Below, one piece after another: positions 12,120-24,599 of a stretch of DNA of 64,000 bases (its first letter is position 1; the number at the start of each line of letters is the position of its first letter). The stretch is from contig MNCI01006496.1 of assembly GCA_015680685.1 (NCBI GenBank), forward strand, positions 268,954 through 332,953. The letters run 5' to 3'. The position numbers and the translations under genes are program-made. The notes under the pieces were generated by a model. The model was not told where the DNA came from and ran no database searches. It was given only the letters and a program-made list of their open reading frames with translations. The DNA comes from Gnetum montanum. Taxonomy: Eukaryota > Streptophyta > Gnetopsida > Gnetales > Gnetaceae.

Positions 12120-13170
12120 CTACCAATCGTGACTAGCCATGCTACTAGCTATGACCAATGGCTGTAAAGGTTGGGCAAGCCCCAAGTGCAGCCATGCATC
12201 ACACATTGCTTATTTCTACCATGGCCATGCCAACGGCTACCATAGCATTGCCCACTATCCTACTACACCCACCGCCCACTACTACACACCCACTACCTAA
12301 TAGCCACTGCTCACATCCATTTCGTGGTAGCCACCACTACCTTGCCATGCTACCTTACTAACCATTTCTATGTCCTACCCTACAACTATCATCGTGCCTA
12401 AAACCCATGTCATCTACTGATGCCTTTTCTTTACATTATCTTCTTGCACACGTGTCCCTAGCTACCTTCAACACTACAAATCATCGCCTCCCTTGTCACA
12501 AATCATCATTTACCATTCCACCAATCATTGCCTCCCACGTTGTTGATCATCACCTCTCATGTGCTCGATAATTACCTCCCCTACTATGAATCATTACATT
12601 CCCTATTGTCGATCATCACCTCTCCTATCGCTAATCATTACTTTCATCACTGCTAATCATCACCTCTTCCATTACCTTCTAATGCTACCAATCATTGCCT
12701 CTTCCTACATCAAAAAAGAAGAATAAAAACCCTTGAAACCTTATTTAGTACTATCACTGCATGGCCCTTGTAAGGGTAGCATAGACCCTGATGCAAGTAA
12801 TAGAGGCCTAGCTTGGAACTGTGTAGACCCCATTTTGGGATGAGCATCCCTTAGTTGGGGCCACGTAGGTCCTTTGAGGATCACGCAAGCCCATGTGAGG
12901 GCCATGCAAGCCCTATGTGGGTCTTGTCAACCCTACACAAGCTATGACCTTTGGCTCGCTTATGACCCATAAGACCAACTCTCTAACTAATGCCACTGAT
13001 GTAGCCATTGTGCCACCACCATCACCATCATGCCACCACCATTGACACTAACCATTATTGCCATAATTCCTTCTAGCCATTGCCACTATCATCCTACCCT
13101 GAACTTTCACCACCAATGCACCATTGTATCCATTACCACTATCATCCGTACTCCTACACAATGGGAAAAT
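12120..13170. repeat. low-complexity CCA/TCA-rich tract with tandem repeats
   Basis: About 1 kb is dominated by C, A and T on the plus strand. Inside it, 12478-12700 is a degenerate tandem repeat built on AATCATCACCTCTCC-like units of roughly 25-30 bp (at least seven). The short open frames here (for example 12158-12361) follow from the composition. Confidence 0.7.
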
Positions 13171-13689
13171 TCTTCATTAGCAGATGAAAAATTTAGAATT
13201 TTCGTCAATTGATGTAAATTTTGAAATGTCCGTTAGTCAATGGAAAATTTAAAATTTCATTGTCAAACTGTTAATTTAAATTAAAAATGTGCAAAAGTAT
13301 TTTCAAAAATTCAAATTTTCCACCTTGATAACAATGGGGATAAAAACTTCATCATTAAATTCATTTGTGCTATAGTAGAACTAGGATAGGTGACTTCTCA
13401 GGAAGTTTGTAAATTTAAAACAACCATAAATTTTAAATTAGAAGTCCATTTTTTATCATGCAAAAATTGATTCCAATAGATGTGAGCCTTCTAGACACAA
13501 TGGAATCATTAGATTTAGCTTTTGGATCATATAAAATTAGCTTTTTAATTCATTATTTAAGATCTTGAAAAAATTAGGATTTAGTGCTCAAGAAGAAATC
13601 CATGACAATTTCAACCTCTTTTGCAATCGATTAACTATTTTAAGACCCATAAAAAGGGCCATAAAGGCTAAGGATTACTGACATGCTTG

Positions 13690-14035
13690 ATTTCTTCAAC
13701 TTAAAGATGTTTGAAAACTAAAGAATAAATTGTAGAGTTGAGTCAATGATTGGATGAATATCCTCAAAGATGAAATTAATGAGATTAGGAATGTTTCAGA
13801 AGAGCTTTGTCAATCAGATCAAGGGTTCACGATTGAGATGCAAAATATATTTGAGGAAATTAAGAAATTATGCCAAATTTCAAAAGAGAAATGGTCAAAT
13901 GTGGAAGAAAAGATGGATTCCTTTGTAGTCTCCATCAAGTAATTAATTGACCATCTCACTTAGCCTCAAAATCCTACCCAAATTCCATGTAGGGATCAAC
14001 ATCAAGATCAAGATTAACTTTCCCCTAGGAATCTA
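13690..14035 (+). pseudogene. gypsy Gag N-terminal remnant (coiled coil)
   Basis: A 62-codon open stretch at 13754-13942 is Glu/Lys/Ile-rich with heptad-like spacing (for example IFEEIKKLCQISKEKW). After a TAA at an expected Gln it continues into a His/Gln/Asp-rich segment. Coiled-coil N-termini are usual in chromovirus Gag. The capsid core, zinc knuckle and protease are missing, because RT starts about 100 bp further on. The assignment rests on position and composition. Confidence 0.5.
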
Positions 14036-14056
14036 CATAAAAATCAATCCCCACAT

Positions 14057-16720
14057 GCTACTCACTAGGACTCCTTTAGTACAATTAGATCAATTATTGG
14101 AAGAAGGGAAAATTTGACCTAGCGTATCACCTTGGGGGTGCACTAGTCTTATTCATTGAAAAGAAAGATGGTACGTTAAGGTTATACATTGATTATAGGG
14201 CATTAAATAAAGTGATGATTAAAAATAGTTATCCTTTTCCTAGGATTGATGATTTGTTTGATCAACTTATGGGTGCATGTTATTTTTTAAAGATTGATTT
14301 AAAATCAAGTTATCACCAAATAAGGATTAAGGAGAAAGATATTGAGAAAAATGCATTTCGAATGAAGTATGGATTATATGAATTTGTTGTGATGCCATTT
14401 GGATTAACTAATGCACTTGCAACATTCATGGTATTAATGAATAATATTGTTTTGTGAATATCTTGATCAATTTGTTATAGTATTTATGGATGATATACTT
14501 ATTTCTTCTAAGTTGAGAGAAGAACATGCCAAACATTTGAAAATTACAATGGAAACTCTTAAAGAGCATTAGTTAAAAGCTAAATTAAGTAAATGTGAAC
14601 TCTTTAAGTAAGAAGTTTCATACTTGGGCCATATAGTTTCTAAGAAAGGATTGCAAGTAGATCCAACAAAAGTTAGTGCGATCCAAAACTGGCTTGAATT
14701 AAAAGATGCTATAGTGGTTCATAGTTTCTTGACTTTAGCAAAGTTTTATCAACATTTCATTAAAGATTATTCTATCTCAATAACCCCATTGACTAACCTT
14801 CTTCAGGAAAAACATGTGTTTAAGTTTGATGAAGAATGCAGGGAAGCTTTCCTTAGATTAAAATGCTACTCACAATATCACCTATTCTAAGAATTCTAGA
14901 TGAAGAATTATCATTTAAAGTATCCATAAATGCCTATGGAATAGGAATTGATGTAGTTATTTCACAAGAGTAGAAAGTGGTATGTTATAAATCTCATGAA
15001 TTATGAGGAGCCAAGGTAAATTACTCAACCCATGATTTAGAATTGTAGCCATTGTTCATGCTTTGAAAGTTTGGAGACATTATCTTTGTGGAAAAAGTTT
15101 TGTACTAAAAATAGATCATAAAAGTTTAGAATATTTGTAGAGAAAGCCATTTTTAAATACTCTTCAAAGGTGATGGATAGAATTATTGGTTGAATATGAT
15201 TTTGAAATCAAATATATCCCTGGTAAGCAAAATGTGGTAGCCAATGCCCTTAGTTGAATGTGGAACTTGATGATAGGTGTCGTAACGACCCCTATGGAAT
15301 AAAACATTAAGAAAAAAATAAAATAATATCCTTATTTTAAGAATATTTTAACCAATATTTCCTCTAAGCCTCAATATCAACTTACCCTTAATGGTTTATT
15401 GATTAAAAAAGAAAAGTGTGCATACCAGAAGAAAATTGGAGACTAAGGTTGTTTTGTGAAGTACATGAAGTACCCTATGTAGGACACCCAAGTTATATTA
15501 AGACTTATATGATGATACAAAAAACTTATTTCTGGCCTAGAATGAAGAATGATGTGTCCTTGTACATTAAAAATTATCCAACATGCCAAAGAATAAAAGC
15601 TAACTAGAGGAAACCCAGTGGATTATTACAACATCTAGAAGTTCCAACCTAGAAATGGAAAGATGTCACCATGGATTTCATTGTGGGATTGGCAATAACT
15701 AAAAAGGAAAATGACTCAATTTCGATAGTGGTTGATTTTCTATCAAAGATGGCATATTTTATAGCTTTGAAATCTACAAACACAGTAAAAGAAGTAGCCA
15801 AAAAATTTCTATGTGAAGTATTTCAATTATAGGGTTGTTCAAAATCTATCACCTTGGACTGAGATCCCAAGTTCATATTCAAACTCTAGTAAAATTTCTT
15901 TAAAGAGCTTGGAACCCAATGGAAATTTAGCACAACTTACCATCTTGAGAAAAATGGGCAAACTAACCATGTGAATAGAATATTAGAAGATATCCTATGA
16001 AGCTATGTTTGAAGTTGACCAAAAAATGGAGAATTACTTGCACCTGGGAAAGTTTACCTATAATAATAATTATCAATGTTCCATACATTGAACACCATTT
16101 GAAGTAGTATATGAATGTAACTATCATACAATACTAACCTAGGTAGATCCAACCTTAAGAATGGAATGGAAGGAAGAAGAAATAAAAATAATGGAAAACA
16201 TTATCACAAGAGTTAAAACAAAATTTACAAGTTGCCCAAGATAAATTTAAAGAATATGCAAATCAACATCAACTTAAAAAAGAATTCCAAGTAGGAGATC
16301 AAGTACTATTAAGAGTAAAACATACTAGAAGTTCTCTTAAACTTGGAAAATATACTAAGCACCTATATATTGTGGACCTTTTGAAATTTCTGAAAGAATT
16401 GCAAAGTTGCATATTGGTTAAATCTTCTAGAAACTTTAAGAAGTCACCTAGTTTTCCATGTAAGTTTGCTAAAGAAATTTCATGAAAATGATGTACCATA
16501 TATGTTGGACTAGATACTTTGCCATTACGATCCAATGCCAGATTTGAAGTTAAACCCATTGTAATGAAAAAACCAATGAACCAAGAAATTACAAAATAAA
16601 ACTATCAAAGAAGTACTTGTTCAATGGTCAAATTGTGATCAACAGACTTAGGAAAATAGGGAGTTTACTTTTATCATCATGATATTGAATGATAAATTAT
16701 ATTTATTATTGATGTAATAA
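14057..16720 (+). pseudogene. chromovirus Pol remnant: RT, RNase H, integrase, chromodomain
   Basis: [22 protein letters not shown] near 14150, [14 protein letters not shown] near 14290, [12 protein letters not shown] near 14393 and the catalytic FMDDILIS near 14480. RNase H: about 14880-15260, including LVEYDFEIKYIPGKQN. The integrase zinc-binding region at 15440-15600 has lost the first Cys of the last pair (YPTC). The core keeps MDFIVG and DPKF and reads NGQTN then E in RILED. The C-terminal LLRVKHTRSSLKLGKY lies near 16310. A chromodomain-like end (IKEVLVQWSN, then TQENREF) lies near 16600-16670. The frame shifts several times and stops are frequent, many TAG or TAA. The chromodomain places this in the chromoviruses. 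Confidence 0.9.
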
Positions 16721-16854
16721 ATTATGTTTTATAATTTTTGATCTTCTATTTGTATAGATGATAATGAGGAAAATAAAGGAATTGAAGTTGAGAATCATAA
16801 AGATGAAGTAGCAGGTGAGTAGTTGGATATAGAAGAAGCACTCAAGGATTAGAT

Positions 16855-16875
16855 GGATGCTTAAGGTGGGTAGAT
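16855..16875 (+). other. polypurine tract of chromovirus
   Basis: The purine-rich AAGGTGGGTAGAT lies immediately before the 3' LTR, interrupted by T and thus degraded. Confidence 0.6.
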
Positions 16876-17433
16876 TGTAGTGTTCCATCCCTTGTTAATG
16901 GTGGAAAAAAATTTTAACAATGTAATTAACCTTCAAATGAATGGGCACCTTGTTATGAGAAGTTACATTTATTCATGTATCCCTCATGAAAGGGTTTAAC
17001 CTATGCCATTTTAGGTTGGGTTTAGAGGTCATGCTAGCATGGAGTTGTAGAGCCTACAAAGGAAAGTAATAGGAGCCAGGTGAAGTGGAACAAAAAGGGA
17101 CTGATCACCCCTTTGGCTAGACAACCTAACCATGGTGGCAATGCTAAATTGCCTNTATCACCCCTTTGGCTAGACAACCTAACCATGGTGGCAATGCTAA
17201 ATTGCCTCTAAGGTTTAAGTGGCATGGAAAGATAACCCAGACGTCATTACAATACTCTCTCCTATTAATAAAAATTTTTTGTTTTTCTTTCCTATTTGAT
17301 AGTACCAATTATTTATTTACAATTAATTCATTTATTTAGTATTTATGTTGTTTCCATTATATTGTTAAGAAAATGATGAATGTGATAAATTAAGTGATTG
17401 TGTTTTACCAACATCTGATTACAGGATGTCACA
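16876..17433 (+). repeat. 3' LTR of chromovirus
   Basis: It aligns end to end with 6022-6521 and ends GGATGTCACA before AATTG. Its 558 bp include an artificial ~50-bp duplication around the single N at 17155; without it the length is close to that of the 5' copy. Confidence 0.93.
17155..17155. other. single-N join with duplicated flank
   Basis: About 50 bases before the N are repeated without change directly after it. This is the mark of two overlapping contigs joined without merging. Confidence 0.9.
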
Positions 17434-17438
17434 AATTG

Positions 17439-19919
17439 GCAAAATGAAAGTAGACAAATGGTGAAATTTTGGAAATTCTATTGTTAGTGAAAATGACAAT
17501 AGATAAATTATCTAGTAAAAATAATTGATCACCTACATAAAAATCATTGAGAAAAAGATATCAATATAAATTACTTCTTTTCATTTCCTATGAATTTCTC
17601 AGATATTCACTATATTGTTAGGAATAAGAATAGTACCAAAGGCTTTAATACAAAGAAAACATTATCTAACTATGCTCTTTGTTTCTATCTCAATCTGATA
17701 TTTCAACCTTCATTTGTAGTTTGTGTTTGCTTTAATCTTTATGATTTGAAGGTATCTAGGGAAAAATGATTCTAAGACTTAATTATTCGTATTCATATTA
17801 GGGTTGTAAAAATTGGGTACCATAGGTGTGATGTATAGAAGCTCATTTTTCTAGTTGATTTGTACAACAATGTTTGCCTCTACCCTTGAATAGGTGATAT
17901 AAAAGACAAAGCACATGATAAGCCTAAAACCTCAAAAATTATACACGTGTATTGGAATTATTACTCACATCCAAAATAAGTGGATGTTTATTGAAGTTGG
18001 AGCTTAATTTTACAATTGATTTGTATTACAACATTTGCCTTTGCTCTTAAATAAATACTAAGTTTCAAATTTTTTTATGTTTTAGATTTTTCAAAGAAAA
18101 GTTTTGATTCTAGAAATAGAAGATGATATTGAATACAATTTGAAATATTGAATTGACTTCTACTTGCATTAACTCATTTTCAATAATGTGAACTCAAAAT
18201 TCTTATATTAAGGGATTGAGATACACAGGATGAATGGTCAATTAGCTATCCTAGAGAAGATATTAAAAAGATCACAATGTCTTTTATTCATATTCATAGA
18301 TTACATGGGATAATAACACCTTTAATAAATGACTATAATGAAGTGGCCTTATCTTCCCTAGAAGTTACAAAAAAAAAAGAAATGATACATGATTGTTACT
18401 AGCCATCTATACATGGAATAATTTAAAATTGATGGAGTTGATCCCCTATTCATGATTATTCAAGAAAGAGCAAGCATAGGAAAATCATATCTAATTAATA
18501 CCATTTGTAAAGAGTTTTGTTAAGCTTGCCCATTGTGAAAATGTTTATTGTTTAAAATTTTATAAATAATATGGATATTTTGTTTAATCAATGTCACAAT
18601 TTACTTCTGTAGAAAATATTGTTCCATTTTTTTCCTTGTTATATTTAGAATGGCTTTAGTCATAATTTAATAGACATTCTTGCATATATATATCTTTCAT
18701 TTCTATCATTTTTCCACCTTTGTTGACTAGGCACTAATCAAAGCCTCATAGGGGGCTATTTCAAACCCTAAATTGTCCTAGTTTTCATGATAAAACATGT
18801 TTAATTTTTATTTTTTACTATTTCACCATATCTAAGTGCATCAATTTCATTAATCAAAAGCGATAAGGACTAACTACTTTGTTCAATCTATGTTATTGCA
18901 AGCTATTGTGGGATCAACAATTATTGACAAGGATATCAATTACGATTTAGAATTTTGATATATTTTGAAGAAAACCATATTGATCCACATTGCCCAAATA
19001 GACGTGAATGAACCTAAATCATATTGATTCCTACAGCATCCACGATAAAGATCGATATCATCCAAGAAAAGGAAGCTGCACCTAACTAGGAAATTCAGAT
19101 ACCAATCTACACTATAGGCATGATACAATTCAGCCATAGAAGGAAATTTCTAGTGTGATACAGTTCAATGTCACCTTAGCATTGTATCAATCCTCATCTA
19201 TTCCCTCAATGAATATTGATATGTTTATTTTATGTCTTTTTCCTAATTATAATGTAATCTCTTCAAGTATTAATGGAAGACCTCAACACAAAATAAGGGA
19301 ACTCAAAACCTAAGAGAACCCACATTAAGTTGGAAACAAAATTTTTAATTTTCCTTAACCAATTGCTAAGTGAATATCCATTGATCCTTGTAGTAACTAT
19401 AGACCATTAGAGTTCATTGGTGGGCTACCAAGGTTGTTGCACCATGGAAGCAGCAAGGTAGAGTCATGGATTGGGTGATATCTTACTTATGATATTCATA
19501 ATTTATTTTTGTATTCTATGATTTCAATTGGATTTAATCATTAACTTTTACTCTTTTTCTTAATATTAGAATTTATGATGATGATTTGTGATTTTGCTTA
19601 TGATTGACAATCTTAAGTATGAGATTTAATTGGATTTGATCCTAATTATTTTATGTCTTGATGATTTTTTTAACTTTAGACCATTTCTTCATGGATATGA
19701 CTCATAGGGTAGTCATACAGGAGGCAACATTGCTGCAATGAGGATAATCTAGCACCAAATTCTAGTTGGCTCATTAGAATCCAAGCAAGGTCAAGATGAT
19801 TAACGAATTTTTATCATCTAGGGATGTGGAGTTGGTGATATTTTTCTTGGTTTAGGTTGTTTCTATAGGAGATTTATTTGAAATTTTATTTCTATTACAT
19901 GATCTATGTTTTCTTGCTT
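17439..19919. other. unassigned AT-rich DNA
   Basis: The right flank of the chromovirus insertion. I find no domain on either strand; open frames are short. It may contain the upstream part of the gypsy remnant that starts near 19920. Confidence 0.5.
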
Positions 19920-21151
19920 TAAAAATAATTTAACATTTATATGAGATAATGAAAAAGATAAATCATTTCAAGATTTGAATAAAACAATTTTTTGTGCTCT
20001 AGTTTGGCAATTCCAAACTTCTTCAAGCTTTTTAGATTAGAGATAAATATAAGTGGACTTGCTATTAGTGATATGATTTCATAAAAGGATAGGCCCATTA
20101 TGTTATTTTCTATAACATTAATGACTTTAGGCAATAGTATAGTATTTTTGAGAAAGAGTTATATGATATACATTAAGAAATTAAACATTGGAGGCATTAT
20201 TTGGTAGGAGATAAATTTCTTTTCCTTGCTAATCATAAAGCATTTAATTTTTTGAAATATATAAAAAAATTAAGTATTAAGAATATGAAATGGATTGAAA
20301 AAATCCAAAAGCTTCTTTTTTTTAATCATAAATTTGAAAAATCTAATGTCGTAACACATGCTTTGTTAAGAATTCATGTTTCTCATTCTTTTGTCAAGGT
20401 AATTGGTTTTGAGTGTTTTGCTAATTTGTATCCTCATGATATTGATTTTAAAGAGGTATGGATAGGTTTAGGTTCTTCATTATTGTGAAGGATTGATAAA
20501 TGAAAAGCTTACCATATCTACCATAATATTGTTTGAAAATTATTGGGCATCAAGTTTTCATTTTCTATAGCTTATCATCCTTAAATGTATGGATAAAATA
20601 AATTTGTCAATATATCATTGTTAAAGATATAAAGATTATTATGTGAGGATTAGTCTCAAATATGGGAGAATATGTTGGACCATGTTGAGTTTTTATTCAA
20701 TAATGCTATTCATGCAAGAATTAATAATAGTTATTTTTTAATAAACTATGGTTTCTCACCAAAAATGATTGATAAAGTAAAGAAATTTAATGATTTTACC
20801 TATTTGATTAATGATTTTATTAATAAAATGAAGCAATTGCATTAATATGTCAAAACACAATTAGAGAAGGAAACTAGGGATGTCATCCAAGTCTAATAAA
20901 TGTAAGAGAAAGATTGAAGATTTTGTATGAATTCATTTGATCAAAGAAAGGTAGAGGAATATGTGCTTCTACAAGATAAAGTTTATAAGGATTAGTTTTT
21001 AGACATTGAGATTCTTAGGATAAGGGTAATGAAGTCCAACCAACTAATATGTTGCATAATTGTATAAACCAAGATAATAAGAACTTGTATAAACCATGGT
21101 TATAACATACTAGAAAGGAGTGGAACACATATTAGCCCACAAATCATGATG
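19920..21151 (+). pseudogene. gypsy Pol remnant: RNase H and integrase
   Basis: The open stretch 20201-20488 gives the RNase H end and the linker to integrase (LANHKAFNFLKYIKKLS, then KFEKSNVVTHALL, then ECFANLYPHDIDFKEVW). Upstream pieces near 19960-20190 fit earlier RNase H (EKELYDIH). Further on, shifted frames give integrase sequence, including FSPKMIDKVKKFNDFTYLI near 20755 and KMKQLHxYVKTQLEKETRDV near 20828. The integrase catalytic core is largely unreadable. The solo LTR at 21157 interrupts the element; its C-terminal part resumes near 22620. Confidence 0.8.
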
Positions 21152-21156
21152 TAGAT

Positions 21157-22200
21157 TGATGAGTGGTGAGGTACCCCTACACTCAACCATACGAATATGA
21201 GCGTGCATGCGCGATCCAGTCGAACTCCGCAGACTAAATGCCATAACACCACAAGAAACACTTGGGGTTAATCGTTCGTTGTCTTCCCAGGCTTGCTTGT
21301 ATGTGTCACGGTGTATGGTTAAGCAAGTCTGAGGTATATGATTTTTTTGGTATTTTTCAGTTTATCTCCTAAGCTATGAGGGAAAGGTTTGAGAAACTAA
21401 CTAACTCTAACTAATGTCCTAAGTCTAAATTAACTAGTGTCAGCATCCATTCCCACTTACCGGACACACCCTGAACTATGCAACTGTGGCTTACCAAATG
21501 CTAATCGTTACTGGGATCACCACACGTAACGCTAGTGCTTGAAGTGGTCGTACTGAGGCACCTATTTAGCTTAAGTGTGATAAGTAGTCGATTCCTTAGC
21601 TAGCCGTACACACTTGTGGGTGCTCGTAACTAAGTCGTACTTATCACACGTTCTAGCCTAGCGATGAGCAACCGATTCCTTAACTAGCCGTACACATTGG
21701 ACCACCACTGGGATTACCAAGCGTAGATCCTGAAATACGCTACTGGGTTACCAAGATGCCAATGCTTGTAGTTAAGTCGTACTCACGCGTTGCGACAAGC
21801 AGCTAATTCCTTGATTAGCCGTACACATCCGTAGATGCTCGTAATCAAGTCGTACTTGTACACACTAGGAAAGCAGTAAATAAATAACAATAAATAAAAC
21901 CACGTGCTGTAAGGTTTATCCAATCAAGTTCATCTTTATTGCCATACACAACTTGGGTTCAGGTTACAAGCTGCTCGAATAAAGAGGCGTTCACTCTAGG
22001 ACTCCTACTGCGGGCACATGGAAAAAATTCTAACTCTGGAGTGATCAATCTGCCAGAGCTTCACTACTTCTAGCCAGGATTGGGAAATAACGGGAGTGCC
22101 GCCTCTTATTTATAGATATGGCAGCGAACCGCGATATCGCGTACGCGATATTGCAGGGAAAGATGCGATATCGTGGCACAGTGCATGTCGCGTCTCATCA
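21157..22200 (-). mobile_element. solo LTR, minus orientation, TSD TAGAT
   Basis: On the plus strand it starts TGATGAGTGG and ends CGTCTCATCA. It is flanked on both sides by TAGAT (21152-21156 and 22201-22205). Its minus strand matches the LTRs of the element at 24600-33072 at the ends and along much of the length (for example the GGTACCCCTACACTCAACC complement). Features include a TATA box (minus ATCTATAAATAAG, near 22112), palindrome-rich upstream sequence with CGATATCG and CGCGTACGCG, and an internal minisatellite at ~21560-21860 (TAGCCGTACACA units). CpG is frequent, so it is younger than its neighbours. Confidence 0.93.
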
Positions 22201-22619
22201 TAGATATACTAAGTAATGATGAACATAAAAAATAAGATAGAAACTTGAGTACATCATGATAACACTAAATCATGTACTTAGGCACTAGCACTTGTAGAGT
22301 TCTACAATTAAGACACTAAAAGTAACATATAATGAAAAAGATATAGAGATAGAAATCTTAGTATATGATGTAGGAAACAAAACTAGAGACCATAGTAAAT
22401 AATTGTAGGAAATACAATTAATAGTTATGATAAATAGCTTGCATCATTGAGGTGTGTGTTGAATGTATGTGTAGAATTATCTTGTGAGTTTCCTTTAATA
22501 TAATACAACCAAGGGACACATCTTTATGCAATAGTTATATCTCTTATTAAATTATTACTAGCAACTAGATTAGTATCTTTATCTAAATTTTTATTATTAT
22601 ATATTTGAATATGAATAAC

Positions 22620-22850
22620 ATACCTTAAGGTTGATACTAATACTCAAATCCTCAACATTGGTCCATTTAAGATTAGAGATAAGATAAGTTCCAATGCCTT
22701 TGAAATTAATTTATCCAATAATTCTCCTATTTATTTTGTTTTTAATGTTTTAGATTTGAATCTATACAATGGTAATGTTCTTGCATTAGATCCAAAGAAT
22801 AGTCTTGAAGTCCTCAAGGATGTAATTGAAGGTCTACTCTATTGAAGTTA
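22620..22850 (+). pseudogene. gypsy integrase C-terminal remnant
   Basis: The sequence reads GPFKIRDKISSNAFEINL then YFVFNVLDL, matching the GPF-x-I ... AY-x-L-x-L ... HPVFHVS-x-L block after the integrase core. It is the downstream part of the remnant at 19920-21151, separated by the solo LTR. Confidence 0.75.
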
Positions 22851-23571
22851 TTAAGAAACAAAATTTTGTTTTACGGAAGAGAGATAAGAAGCATAAAAAG
22901 CAAGAAGATGCATATGTACTTGATGTATTGGAGTGATGAAGAACCTAAGAACATAATATAGGTCTATGAAAATTATTTGGCCATGTGGGAGCTTGATGTT
23001 ATCTCAAGTATAAGTCCCACTTAAGTCAAGTATCTTATTAAGGATGAGGAATATTATTAAGACATCAATCCATCTTGTTGATGTAATGATCATCTTCATT
23101 ACATCTTAGGAGTATTTGAAAGTTTTTGTTTATATATGGAGTTTTTTGGATGTTTTAAGCTTATTTTAATGGCTTTGGTAAAAAAAAATACAAGTTTTTA
23201 AAAATTACAATTAGTCATAGTCAATAATTATGATCTGTTAAAAGTTACTATTACTGAGCTACAAATTACCAAATGTATCAAAAATTGAGATTTCTATAAT
23301 TAGTATGTGAGTTGTAAGAAGTCATAGTGATAAAAATATAGATTATAATTTATCATAGTTGGTAATGAAATAGAAATGAAAACGTTTTTGTGAAAGTTAT
23401 TTGTAAGTTTCAATTCAATTATAATATGAAGTTGTGAGTTAGCTACAAGACAAAAGCCTTTACAATTTGTAGAAAAAGATATTTTTTACAAAAGGGTACA
23501 AATTTTAAAGGGAAGAGATATGATCAAGAAAGACCAAAGGTTAATCTAGTGACTATAAAAGGATGAAAGAA
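22851..23571. other. unassigned AT-rich DNA
   Basis: Downstream of the gypsy remnant. A lysine-rich stretch near 22870-22910 may be the end of that pol. No LTR could be delimited. Confidence 0.45.
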
Positions 23572-23785
23572 TGATGAATGATAAATGTATACTTTAAGTC
23601 CAACTATATAAATTACAAGTATTGTAAGTGACCTAATAATAATCCATGAATGAACTAAATGTGACTTCTAGATAGTTAAGATAAAATCATTGATTGTTGT
23701 TTTCTCGCTTAAGATAGCTAGAGTTTAATGTTTATGATTTAAGTTAAAGTGAGACACATGGTATGATGTTTTTTGACATAAAGAA
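23572..23785 (-). repeat. left half of a decayed TGATGAG-family LTR
   Basis: It starts TGATGAATG and follows the solo LTR at 21157 with many substitutions (for example AAGTCCAACTATATAAATTACAAGTATT against the ACTCAACCATACGAAT region). The CCR4-carrying element interrupts it, and the other half appears at 34915. The alignment by eye is weak. Confidence 0.4.
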
Positions 23786-24064
23786 TGTCACATCACCATT
23801 CCCAAATGATGTGGTTGCCTAATGAAGATGGTGTCTCTTCATAACAAATGTTATCGTTATCTTAACAAGACCTGGAAGGGTAGTTGTGATTAAGACCTAA
23901 AAGGGCATGTTGTAATAACAGACATGTCTGTTGAGGTAACCTTTGGGGGTTTGACCTAAGGCATTTATACCCAGGGTTAGAGGTCATGCCAGCATGGAGT
24001 TGCGGAGCCTAGAGAGGCGAGTAACAAGAGCTGGGTGAAGTGGGACAGGAAGGGGACTGGCCCA
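23786..24064 (+). repeat. 5' LTR, truncated, of CCR4-carrying element
   Basis: It starts TGTCACATCACC and matches 34338-34620 until GGGGACTGGCCCA, where similarity stops abruptly. The second half of the LTR and the primer-binding site are deleted. Confidence 0.85.
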
Positions 24065-24172
24065 TAGTTGATGTATTAGCTGGAGAATTAGTTTAAGAAA
24101 TAGAACAATCTTCAACCATCAAGAAAAGGGTATGTTAATCTATCCTATAATCAAAACATAGGGCAAAATAAC

Positions 24173-24599
24173 ATGGAGACACAAAATCTTGTTTCAACAA
24201 GGAGTGTGATACTCACGAAGAGAAATGATCTAGACATGAATCTAAGAATAGAAATGAAAGTTGCAACATACAACATACTTGCAAGATCTCTAGTGAGTGA
24301 GAAACAATATCTACTATGTCCATCATGGGCCTTGGATTGGCATGAATATCGATACCCACGTATCTTAGTAGAATTAAAAGATTTGGATGTTGACGTCTTA
24401 TACTTACAAGAAATCTTACCATGGGAATTTTTATATCAATTTCAACTAGATTTGAAAAATATGGGATACAAAGGTATTTATAAGCAAAAAGGGTCTTATG
24501 AAAGTTCTTCTTTTGAGCCATATAGATTATCATATTGTAGGAATTACAGCATGGATGGTTATGCAATCTTTTAGAAAGAAGCCAAGTTTGAATTGGTAC
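24173..24599 (+). pseudogene. CCR4-like deadenylase (EEP nuclease), N-terminal part
   Basis: CCR4 proteins remove mRNA poly(A) tails and belong to the endonuclease/exonuclease/phosphatase fold. From the ATG at 24173, 134 codons are open. VATYNILA holds the conserved Asn, CPSWALDW is a CCR4 signature, and LQE holds the metal-binding Glu. DGYAIF matches the family's IDG-x-A-x-F block. A TAG follows at 24572, after which KEAKFELV continues in frame to the insertion at 24599. No introns are seen, unlike typical plant CCR4 genes, which suggests capture from mRNA. The N-terminal leucine-rich-repeat region of yeast CCR4 is absent, as in plant forms. The next part is at 33078. Confidence 0.88.

Larger units (their letters stand above)
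6022..17433 (+). mobile_element. Ty3/gypsy chromovirus, full-length but disrupted
   Basis: Two related LTRs in the same orientation (6022-6521 and 16876-17433) are flanked by the identical duplication AATTG (6017-6021 and 17434-17438). A primer-binding site follows the 5' LTR and a chromovirus pol precedes the 3' LTR. By eye the LTRs are roughly 85% identical, so this is an old insertion. The ~7 kb between the 5' LTR and the gag remnant is far longer than a normal leader and contains unrelated material. Confidence 0.93.

Noticed and set aside
12158-13212. Pro/His/Thr-rich short frames as genes
   Set aside because: They result from low-complexity CCA/TCA sequence.
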